DNA of 6,568 nt from CBDDRG01 sp965232975 (GTDB lineage Bacteria; Pseudomonadota; Gammaproteobacteria; Pseudomonadales; Porticoccaceae). The position numbers and the translations under genes were made by a program. The DNA lies in contig CBDDRG010000039.1 of NCBI GenBank assembly GCA_965232975.1, positions 1 to 6,568 of the forward strand, in the 5' to 3' direction. This document shows, piece after piece, positions 1-6,420 of this stretch. Positions within the stretch are counted from its first letter, which is position 1, and each line of letters starts with the position of its first letter. The notes under the pieces were generated by a model. That model did no database searches and had not been told where the DNA came from. It saw only the letters and a list, made by a program, of their open reading frames with translations.

Positions 1-34
1 TTGCGCCTGAATCCGGCATCGCCCGATCTCCTAT

Positions 35-49
35 TGCGGCTACGCCGCA
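35..49. repeat. Small GC-rich hairpin
   Basis: TGCGGC (35-40) and GCCGCA (44-49) form a perfect 6-bp inverted repeat with a 3-base loop (TAC). It is not followed by a T-run, so it is not a classic intrinsic terminator. Short hairpins like this are frequent by chance in GC-rich DNA, so a biological role is uncertain. Confidence 0.3.
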
Positions 50-72
50 CTGCGAAGGCCGGCCAACCCCAT

Positions 73-103
73 GCTATCGACACCCGTGAGCTTTATCGAT
101 AGC
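73..103. promoter_or_regulatory. 8-bp inverted repeat upstream of the large membrane protein gene
   Basis: GCTATCGA (73-80) is matched perfectly by its reverse complement TCGATAGC (96-103), with a 15-base spacer. The repeat ends 37 bases before the proposed ATG at 141 and 27 bases before its Shine-Dalgarno sequence. It is more AT-balanced than its surroundings. It could be a dimeric repressor or activator site, or a hairpin in the 5' untranslated RNA. The symmetry is seen directly; the regulatory role is inference. Confidence 0.4.
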
Positions 104-130
104 CTGCCGCTCAGTGCCAACACCGCCACC

Positions 131-134
131 GGAG
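131..134 (+). promoter_or_regulatory. Ribosome binding site of the large membrane protein gene
   Basis: GGAG lies 6 bases before the ATG at 141. This spacing decides the start: the same frame is also open from a GTG at 114, but that codon has no comparable purine-rich motif before it, and starting there would put acidic and Pro-rich residues in front of the signal peptide. Confidence 0.65.
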
Positions 135-140
135 TGCGCC

Positions 141-3100
141 ATGAACCCAGCCCGTCTGTTGGCGCTGCTCGGCCTGCTGTATGCCAGCGCCGCCGTCGGC
201 GGCACCGCGCCCCCGGGGCTGTCGGGATGGCTGCAATGGGTGGTGCGCGACCAGCCGGAACTGGCCTGCCCGCGCATCGCCCAGCACCCTGGGGAACTGC
301 ACCAAGACGAACACCGCGGTGACCAGCGCCGCTGCGCCTGGCCCGGTGAACTGAAAATCGATATCCGCCCCGACGGCGCGCAGTTCAGCCAGCACTGGCA
401 AATTTTCAGTCCGGGCTGGTTGCCGTTGCCGGGGGACGATCAGCACTGGCCGACGGCGGTGCTACTCGACGGCGCGCCGGCCGCGGTGCTGGCGCCGGGC
501 GGCCGGCCGGCCATCGCGGTCCAACCCGGCACTTACCGCGTCAGCGGCGAGCTGCACTGGCAGCAGTTGCCGCAGGCGCTGCCGCTCGCCACAGGCACGG
601 CGCTGGTGGCGGCGAGCGCCGACGGCAAACCCGTCGCCGCCGCCATTGGCGACGACAACCAGCTCTGGTTTGGCCAGCGCCCGCGCGACGGCGACAGCGC
701 CATGCAGGACAACACCGTCCGCATCCAGGTGTTCCGTCTGCTCAGCGACGATATTCCGCTGCGCTTGCACACCGAGGTGCGCCTCGCCGTGTCCGGCAAG
801 CCGCGGGAATTGGTGTTCGGCCAGTTGCTGCCCGCCGGCGCCATTCCGATCAGCTTTGAGTCGCCCCTGCCCACCCGTATCGAAGCCGATGGCCGCCTGC
901 GCGTGCAAGCCCGCGCCGGCGAGTGGCGCCTGGCCCTCGACGCCCGCTTTGCCGGTGCGCCAACAGAATTCACCAGCGCGCGCCTGGATCCCGACTGGCC
1001 CGCACAGGAGGTATGGAGCTTTCGCAGCGATCCGGCGTTGCGCGGCGTCAAGCTCGAAGGCCCCCCTGCCGTGGATCCCTCGCAACTTGATGTGCCACCT
1101 GAGTTCCGCGATCTGCCCACCTACCTGATGACCGCGACGACCCCGCTGCGGCTGGTCGAGCAGTACCGCGGCGACGCCCGTCCGCGGGCGGCGGAACTGC
1201 GCCTCGACCGCAGGCTGTGGCTCGACTTCGATGGCGCCGGCGCCACTGCCAGCGATCGCATCAGCGGCCGCTTTGCGCCCGGCGGGCGGCTGCGCACGCT
1301 GCCGGCGCTGGCGCTCGGCCGGGTCGCCGTCACCGGCGGCCCGCAACTGATCACTCGGGTGCCGGGCGAAGGGGGTGCCGGCGTCGAGATCCGCCATGGC
1401 AGTATCGTGGTCGAAGCGGTCAGCCGTATCGCCTCGCTCGGCGCGCTGTCGGCGTCGGCCTGGGACACCGACTTCAGCGGCGTCAACGTCGATCTGCGCC
1501 TGCCGCCGGGGTGGAAGCTGTGGCACGCCAGCGGGCCCGAGGCGGTGGACGCATCCTGGATCAGTAGCTGGAACCTGTGGGATCTGTTCATCTGCCTGCT
1601 CGTGGTCGGCGGCACGGCGCGCCTGCTCGGGATGGGCTGGGGCGTGGCAACAGCGGCGCTGTTGGCGTTGAGCTACCGCGAAGCCGGCGCGCTGCTACTC
1701 GGCTGGGCCACACTGGTGGCACTGCTGGCCTTGCTGCGGGTGGTGCCGACGGGTCGCCTGCGCACGCTGGTGCGCGCGGTCGGCGCGGTTGCGCTGCTCA
1801 CCGTCACCGGCGCCGTGCTCGACTTCGCCGTGCAGCAGACCCGCCTCGGGCTGTATCCCCAATTGGCGCAGGATCACGCCATTCACGGTTACGCTGGCGG
1901 CAACGCCGCCACCGCCACCGCTGTCGAAGCTGACTACGCCGCTGCGCCAGCGGCCGCGCCGATGGCGCTCGACAAAGTGCTGGGCGACGCCGGCGCGCCC
2001 CGCGCCCAGCACATACGCCGCCAGCCCGCGCCCCGCTATCGGCCCGCCGACAACGTCCAGACCGGCCCCGGCGAGCCCGCCTGGCAGTGGCGCCAGGCGC
2101 GTCTGTCCTGGTCTGGCCCGGTTGGCGCCCAGGCGCCGCTGCACCTGTATCTGAGCCCACCCTGGCTGACCCGGATCCTGCATTTCGTCTGCGTTGCCCT
2201 CGCCGCACTGGTGTTGCTGGCGCTCGCCCGCGCGCTGGTGCGGGCGCTGCGCGACCCCGGCGCGCCGGGCCAGGGCGCCTCCGGCGCGGCGCCTTCCACC
2301 CCGACTTCAGCGCCCGCCGCCGCCAACCTGCTATTGCCACTGATTATTGCCGGCGGCCTGTGCGCGCCGGACGCCAGCGCGCAGGAATTTCCGCCCCGGT
2401 TTCTGCTCGATGAACTGCGCGCCGAGCTGCTGAAGGCACCGCTGTGCGCCCCGGCTTGCGCCGCCGTGCAGCAAGTGCGCGTCGAAGTCGGCAACGGCCA
2501 GTTGCTGATGCACCTGCGCGCCGCGGCCGGCACCGCCATCGCGTTTCCCTTGCCTCTGGATGCGAGCTGGCAGCCGCGCGGTGTCCTCGTCGATGGCCGC
2601 CCGGCCACCCTGGCGCAGGACGGTGGCAGGCTGTGGGTGAACCTGAACCCAGGCGGTCACGACCTCGTCCTCAGCGGCGCGGTGACGGGGGATCAGATCG
2701 CGCTGCCGTTTCCGCTGCCGCCGCGCAATGTCAGCGTGGTGGCGCCCGACTGGGACATCGAAGGCCTCACCGGCGACCGGGTTCCCGGGCACAGCCTGCT
2801 GCTACACAAACGCGCGCGCGGCGACGACAGCCAGACGCTGCGCCCGGCGCCCATCGCCCCCTTCGTGCGCGTCGAGCGCGCGCTGACGCTGGATCTGGAC
2901 TGGCAATTGGTCACCACCGTCACCCGGGTGGCGCCCGCCGTCGGCGCCATCGCGGTGCGGATTCCGCTGCTGCCCGGCGAGGCCGTGGTCAGCCCGGGTT
3001 TGACCGTGGTCGATAACCAGGCGGTGGTCGCGTTGAACGCCACCCAGACCAGTTTCGAATGGCGCTCGGTGCTGCCGCCCAGCGCACAACTCCGCTTGAG

Positions 3101-4298
3101 CGCACCCGCGACCTCGGCCTGGGTCGAGGAGTGGCGCGTGCAGTCGTCACCGCGCTGGCATCTGGACGAACCCAGCCTGCCACCGATCAAACCCGCCGAT
3201 GTCGCCACCGGCGGTGCTGCCGCAGAGCCGCAGCTGTGGCGACCCTGGCCCGGGGAAACCCTGACCCTGCGCGCACGCCAGCCGGCAGCGGTGCCCGGCC
3301 CCACGACGACGGTGGAGGAGGCGGCGTTGACCTATCGCCCCGGCGCGCGCAGCGCGGCGCTCAGTCTCGAACTCAGCATCCGCACCAGCCTGGGCGGCGA
3401 CTACCGGGTCAAGCTCGCCGCGCCCAACACCTTGCAAAGTGTCGCCATCGACGGCGTCGAGCAAACCCGTCGCGCTGACCCCGAGGGTCAGGTCGTGCTG
3501 GCGCTGCACCCCGGCGTGCAGCGCGTCGCCGTCGCCTGGGAGCTGCCGCAGACACTGGGGGTCGCGACCCGAACGCCCGCCATCGAACTGGCATCCCCCG
3601 CCAACAATATCGGTCTGCGCCTGATCTTGCCGCAATCGCGCTGGCCACTGTTGACCCGCGGCCCCGCCATCGGCCCGGCCATGCTGTACTGGGGCGTGCT
3701 GGCGGTCAGCGCGCTGGTCGCCATTGGTCTCGGCAGCGCCAGCAAACGCTTTGGCCTGTCGATGCCCGTCAACACCTGGCAATGGCTGTTGCTCGCACTT
3801 GGCACCAGCACCGTCAACGGCTTCGGCGCCGTGATGGTCGCGCTGTGGTTTTTCGCGCTCGAGGCCCGCCGCCGCGCGCCGATGCCGGCGGCGCGCTGGC
3901 AGTTCAACCTGATTCAAGTGGGCGTCTTCGCGCTGTCGCTGCTGGCGTTGGCGAGCCTGCTGTACACCATTCCACAGAGCCTGTTATCCGCACCCGACAT
4001 GCAGGTCACCAGCAACGGCTCCGGCAATTATTACTACCGGTGGTACCAGGATCGCAGTGCTGCCCTGCTGCCCCAGGGCGAAGTGTTGAGCGCGCCGCTG
4101 TGGGTATACCGCTCCGCCATGCTGCTGTGGTCGCTATGGCTCGCCTTTGCCATGCTCGCCTGGATGCGCTGGGGCTGGCAGGGCATGAGCAGCGGCAAAC
4201 TCTGGCAGGGTCGATCCCCACCCACCGCGTCGGCCACTGCATCTGTCGCCGCAACGGCGCCGGACGGCGCGAGCGGGGTTGCCGACCGCGAACCCTGA
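141..4298 (+). CDS. Large exported membrane protein of unknown function, internally duplicated
   Basis: This 1385-residue protein has no function I can name. It appears to belong to an uncharacterised class of large proteobacterial envelope proteins. A Sec signal peptide (about residues 1-21, Arg then a Leu-rich core) is followed by a cysteine pair (C43, C65) and about 400 residues of beta-rich sequence that should be periplasmic. A membrane block (about 480-564) follows, then an Ala-rich stretch, a Trp-rich segment (638-678, WQW at 648-650) and a helix (679-703). The same order repeats: a second signal-like segment (729-747), cysteines C769 and C773, beta-rich domain, membrane helices (about 1181-1277), a Tyr/Trp-rich segment (1286-1324), a helix (1325-1346) and a polar tail. 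Landmarks W103/W810, W292/W998 and L452/L1159 are offset by 706-707, so the protein is a tandem duplication. No catalytic motif or nucleotide-binding site is evident. A role as an envelope scaffold or partner-binding protein is only a guess. The ATG is preceded by GGAG. Confidence 0.88.
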   Translation: MNPARLLALLGLLYASAAVGGTAPPGLSGWLQWVVRDQPELACPRIAQHPGELHQDEHRGDQRRCAWPGELKIDIRPDGAQFSQHWQIFSPGWLPLPGDDQHWPTAVLLDGAPAAVLAPGGRPAIAVQPGTYRVSGELHWQQLPQALPLATGTALVAASADGKPVAAAIGDDNQLWFGQRPRDGDSAMQDNTVRIQVFRLLSDDIPLRLHTEVRLAVSGKPRELVFGQLLPAGAIPISFESPLPTRIEADGRLRVQARAGEWRLALDARFAGAPTEFTSARLDPDWPAQEVWSFRSDPALRGVKLEGPPAVDPSQLDVPPEFRDLPTYLMTATTPLRLVEQYRGDARPRAAELRLDRRLWLDFDGAGATASDRISGRFAPGGRLRTLPALALGRVAVTGGPQLITRVPGEGGAGVEIRHGSIVVEAVSRIASLGALSASAWDTDFSGVNVDLRLPPGWKLWHASGPEAVDASWISSWNLWDLFICLLVVGGTARLLGMGWGVATAALLALSYREAGALLLGWATLVALLALLRVVPTGRLRTLVRAVGAVALLTVTGAVLDFAVQQTRLGLYPQLAQDHAIHGYAGGNAATATAVEADYAAAPAAAPMALDKVLGDAGAPRAQHIRRQPAPRYRPADNVQTGPGEPAWQWRQARLSWSGPVGAQAPLHLYLSPPWLTRILHFVCVALAALVLLALARALVRALRDPGAPGQGASGAAPSTPTSAPAAANLLLPLIIAGGLCAPDASAQEFPPRFLLDELRAELLKAPLCAPACAAVQQVRVEVGNGQLLMHLRAAAGTAIAFPLPLDASWQPRGVLVDGRPATLAQDGGRLWVNLNPGGHDLVLSGAVTGDQIALPFPLPPRNVSVVAPDWDIEGLTGDRVPGHSLLLHKRARGDDSQTLRPAPIAPFVRVERALTLDLDWQLVTTVTRVAPAVGAIAVRIPLLPGEAVVSPGLTVVDNQAVVALNATQTSFEWRSVLPPSAQLRLSAPATSAWVEEWRVQSSPRWHLDEPSLPPIKPADVATGGAAAEPQLWRPWPGETLTLRARQPAAVPGPTTTVEEAALTYRPGARSAALSLELSIRTSLGGDYRVKLAAPNTLQSVAIDGVEQTRRADPEGQVVLALHPGVQRVAVAWELPQTLGVATRTPAIELASPANNIGLRLILPQSRWPLLTRGPAIGPAMLYWGVLAVSALVAIGLGSASKRFGLSMPVNTWQWLLLALGTSTVNGFGAVMVALWFFALEARRRAPMPAARWQFNLIQVGVFALSLLALASLLYTIPQSLLSAPDMQVTSNGSGNYYYRWYQDRSAALLPQGEVLSAPLWVYRSAMLLWSLWLAFAMLAWMRWGWQGMSSGKLWQGRSPPTASATASVAATAPDGASGVADREP

Positions 4299-4339
4299 GC
4301 ATCCGACCCGGCTTGCGCCGATACCAGGTAGCAACGCCC

Positions 4340-4356
4340 CCGATGTCACTCATCGG
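4340..4356. terminator. Possible weak hairpin between convergent genes
   Basis: CCGATG (4340-4345) and CATCGG (4351-4356) pair perfectly around a 5-base loop. The loop contains the stop codon of the leftward gene. It sits where two convergent genes end, so it could slow transcription from either side. The stem is short and neither strand has a T-run after it, so a true intrinsic terminator is doubtful. Confidence 0.2.
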
Positions 4357-6076
4357 CGTGATCGATCTCGACCTCGCCACTGCTCTCCGCCTCGTCGCCG
4401 GCTTCCGGAATCCCCGCGTCCGGGGGCGGCGCGGCGGAGTTCGGCAGCACCGGTGCCGGTGGGGTGGCGATCTCTCGGCCCGGCGCAAGTACCGCGGGGG
4501 CATCATCGCCCGGCGGCGCCGGCGGCAAGCTTGGCGCGGCAGGTGGGCGCGGTGGCACCACGGGCGCTGGCGCCTCTGCAGACTGCAACACCTCGGCCTC
4601 GGTGCGCTCGACACCGACGTGGAACAACGCGAACCCTGGCATCACCATCTGGTTGACCGCAAGGCCGAGAACGCGGCCAGACTGGGGCGCCAGCACCCGC
4701 TCGCGATCATTGGTAATGGGATCGGTAACGGTACCCAGGGTCTGGCCCGCACTCACGCTGTCACCCGGTTTCACCAGCGCAAACAGGATGCCGCCCTGCC
4801 CCGCCCGCACCCAGAATGAGTCGTAGTAGACCGGTTGGGGTTCGCGCCAGCTCCAGGATTTCTTGGTCATGCCGAGGTGGGCCATCAGGCTCCCGATGGC
4901 CTTGACGCCGTGGCCGACCTCCTCGGGCTGAAAGCGCTTGGGCTCGCCCGCCTCCAGCACCACGGTGGGGATACCGACTGCCGTCGCGGCGCGCCGCAGC
5001 GTGCCGCGGGCGCCGCGGCTACGCAGCACGGCCGTCGCACCGAAGCCCTGGGTGAGTTTGACGACGGCGGGGTCACTCAGGTCGGCGCGTAGTTGCGGCA
5101 GATTGGTACGGTGAAAGGATCCCGTATGCAGGTCGACCAACGCCTCGCAATGGCGAATCACTTCGGTGAAGAACGAGTGCGCGATACGCGCGGCCGAACT
5201 GCCGTTGGGGGCGCCGGGAAAGTACCGGTTGAGGTCGCGCCGGTCGGCCAGATAGCGATAGCTGCGTTCGAAGCCGTGCAGGTTCACGATGGGCACCGCA
5301 ATCAAGGTGCCCTGAAGCTCGGTGGGTTCGATTTGCTGAAATACCCGCCGCGCCATCTCGACGCCGTTGATTTCATCGCCGTGGACTGCGGCAGTCACAC
5401 ACAACACCGGGCCGGGCCGGGCGCCATGGGCCACCAGCACCGGCGTGCCCAGATCGATGCCCGAGTAATTCTGGCTGGCGTACCAGGATACCTGGCGCTT
5501 GCTACCGGCGGGAATTTCGGCGCCGAGCAGCGCGAAGGCCGGCATCGCCGCCACCTCCCCGCTTGGCGCGGCGGGCGTTCCGGGCGCGACTTCGGGGGCG
5601 ACGGACGCCGACACCGATGCCCCGGGCGGCACTATGGCCTCGGGGGTGGCCGGCGGGGGCTGCGCTGGCGCGGCCGGGGGGCCAGTCGCGGCCGGGCTAT
5701 TTGCTGCCGGGGCGCGCGCGGCGGGGGTGATGGCTTGCGGTCTAGCGGACAGGGGTACAGCCCCGGCCGCCGCTGCTGCCGGTGAGCTGGTCGCAGCGGG
5801 TTTGGCCGCGCCAGCCGGGGACTCGGCGGAAGCTCCGCCCGGCCCGTCGGCTGCGGGTGCAGGGCTGCCTGCGATGAGGGGCGGCACGACCGGCGCAGGG
5901 GTTGGCGCCGAGTCTGGTGGTGGCGAGTGGCCGGCTTTAGCGCTGGCGGCGGCCGGATCATCAACCGTTTCCGCAACAATCTCTGTAACAGCATCTGCAA
6001 CCGTATCTACAACAGCGCCGGGCGGCGTCGCCGCGGCACAGACCGGCGCGCTGAGCGCCAGCAACAGCAGCGCCAA
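4346..6076 (-). CDS. Secreted succinylglutamate desuccinylase/aspartoacylase-family zinc hydrolase
   Basis: The enzyme belongs to the AstE/AspA branch of M14-type metallohydrolases, which cleave amide bonds of N-acylated amino acids or related small molecules. Numbering is from the TTG at 6076 (576 residues). HGDE (232-235) supplies zinc ligands H232 and E235, and H317 in DLHT supplies the third. NLHGFER (265-271) and DLNR (281-284) are the family's substrate-site motifs, and E375 in LEAGE is the likely catalytic acid/base. Residues about 415-490 resemble the barrel-sandwich (biotinyl/lipoyl-like) domain often found at the end of this family. The N-terminus is a signal peptide (Leu-rich core, cleavage near CAA), so the enzyme acts outside the cytoplasm. 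About 160 Ala/Pro-rich residues (18-177) precede the catalytic domain and an acidic, Pro-rich tail (500-576) follows it, making the protein much longer than a typical family member of about 340 residues. The substrate is unknown. The TTG start gives a signal peptide with no positive charge and has no good Shine-Dalgarno sequence; a start at the ATT at 6125-6127 would add 17 residues with two arginines. Confidence 0.85.
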   Translation of the reverse strand: MALLLLALSAPVCAAATPPGAVVDTVADAVTEIVAETVDDPAAASAKAGHSPPPDSAPTPAPVVPPLIAGSPAPAADGPGGASAESPAGAAKPAATSSPAAAAAGAVPLSARPQAITPAARAPAANSPAATGPPAAPAQPPPATPEAIVPPGASVSASVAPEVAPGTPAAPSGEVAAMPAFALLGAEIPAGSKRQVSWYASQNYSGIDLGTPVLVAHGARPGPVLCVTAAVHGDEINGVEMARRVFQQIEPTELQGTLIAVPIVNLHGFERSYRYLADRRDLNRYFPGAPNGSSAARIAHSFFTEVIRHCEALVDLHTGSFHRTNLPQLRADLSDPAVVKLTQGFGATAVLRSRGARGTLRRAATAVGIPTVVLEAGEPKRFQPEEVGHGVKAIGSLMAHLGMTKKSWSWREPQPVYYDSFWVRAGQGGILFALVKPGDSVSAGQTLGTVTDPITNDRERVLAPQSGRVLGLAVNQMVMPGFALFHVGVERTEAEVLQSAEAPAPVVPPRPPAAPSLPPAPPGDDAPAVLAPGREIATPPAPVLPNSAAPPPDAGIPEAGDEAESSGEVEIDHADE

Positions 6077-6124
6077 CGGCCAGGTATGCCCGGCGGCGGT
6101 GGCGCCGCGCGGCAGGCGGGCGGG

Positions 6125-6140
6125 AATCAGACCTTGCCTG
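6125..6140 (-). promoter_or_regulatory. Candidate alternative translation start (ATT) overlapping the fdsD stop
   Basis: Read leftward, the fdsD stop TGA (6129-6127) shares its last base with an ATT codon (6127-6125) that is in frame with the zinc hydrolase gene. The sequence TGATT is one base away from the common coupled stop/start TGATG. AAGG (6135-6132) and CAGG (6140-6137) lie 4 and 9 bases before the ATT and could act as a Shine-Dalgarno sequence. Starting here gives a signal peptide with arginines at residues 4 and 7 before its hydrophobic core. ATT is a rare but known bacterial start codon (for example infC). A recent ATG-to-ATT change or a sequencing error would look the same. Confidence 0.4.
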
Positions 6141-6366
6141 CCGTCGTCGGTGCCAGCAGACCAACCGCCGCCCGCGCCAGCGGACTCACGCCCTCGCCAC
6201 CGGCCGCGACATGCTCACCCAGGCGCGCGATCATGGCGGGTGTCCAGAACCGGTGAATATGGCCGGCGATATCGCTCGCCTTGGTGTCGGCGTCGGCGCC
6301 GCTGGGGAAATTGGCGGCGATCTGGTTGGCCATCTTGACTAGCGAGTCGATTGACGAGTGCTTCAC
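6127..6366 (-). CDS. fdsD: NAD-dependent formate dehydrogenase, delta subunit FdsD
   Basis: This 79-residue protein matches the small delta subunit of the cytoplasmic molybdenum- or tungsten-containing NAD-linked formate dehydrogenase (FdsGBAD), which oxidises formate to CO2. The family signature is present: LVKMANQIAANF (residues 9-20), IAGHIHRFW (33-41), then HVAAGGEGVSPLAR (52-65). The subunit carries no cofactor; it supports assembly or stability of the complex and cofactor insertion in the catalytic subunit. The start is a GTG; an in-frame TGA at 6379-6381 rules out a longer protein, and GAGG at 6377-6380 lies 10 bases upstream. A later ATG (residue 12) would cut into the conserved first helix. 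In known operons fdsD follows fdsG, fdsB, fdsA and fdsC, so those genes are expected to the right. Here that side is occupied by a palindromic repeat, so either the operon is interrupted or fdsD is separated from it. The next gene leftward, the zinc hydrolase, starts 0-50 bases after its stop and is not a usual fds gene. Confidence 0.85.
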   Translation of the reverse strand: MKHSSIDSLVKMANQIAANFPSGADADTKASDIAGHIHRFWTPAMIARLGEHVAAGGEGVSPLARAAVGLLAPTTAGKV

Positions 6367-6376
6367 GCGCGGGTTG

Positions 6377-6380
6377 CCTC
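6377..6380 (-). promoter_or_regulatory. Ribosome binding site of fdsD
   Basis: GAGG on the minus strand, 10 bases before the GTG start at 6366. It overlaps an in-frame TGA (6381-6379). Spacing is slightly long, but it is the only purine-rich candidate and supports the GTG start. Confidence 0.45.
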
Positions 6381-6420
6381 AATGAACGGGAATGAAGTTG
6401 CGAGTCGAGTCACCGGCTAG

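Larger units (their letters stand above)
1..140. other. Leader region without a convincing gene
   Basis: No complete gene is visible here. The first forward frame is open from the window edge to a TAG at 100-102 (34 codons including the stop) and could be the tail of an upstream gene. Its third-position GC is clearly lower than in the large gene that follows, and I recognise nothing in the translation. The stretch holds two inverted repeats (35-49 and 73-103). No clear -35/-10 promoter pair is apparent. Confidence 0.5.

Noticed and set aside
114..140. Upstream GTG at 114 as start of the large protein
   Set aside because: It has no Shine-Dalgarno sequence, and it adds Pro/Glu-rich residues before a signal peptide that is well formed from the ATG at 141.
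462..1526. 354-codon open frame on the minus strand
   Set aside because: It lies fully antisense to the large membrane protein gene. Long antisense frames are expected in such GC-rich coding DNA, and its Arg/Gly/Ala-rich translation shows no recognisable domain.
2349..2375. Possible lipoprotein box at C741 in the mid-protein hydrophobic segment
   Set aside because: The residues before the cysteine are G-G-L. A lipobox needs a small residue directly before the Cys, so lipidation is unlikely; the A-S-A site at 745-747 fits better.
4299..4345. Strong bidirectional terminator between the convergent genes
   Set aside because: Only a 6-bp stem without T-runs is visible, so it was listed as a weak candidate only.
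3782..4819. 345-codon plus-strand frame spanning the junction of the two convergent genes
   Set aside because: It overlaps the end of one well-supported gene in another frame and is antisense to the other. Composition is Arg/His-rich and no domain is seen.
5499..6338. 279-codon plus-strand frame, Ala/Gly-rich
   Set aside because: It is the antisense shadow of the Ala/Pro-rich spacer and of fdsD. Low-complexity GC-rich DNA leaves few stops in any frame.
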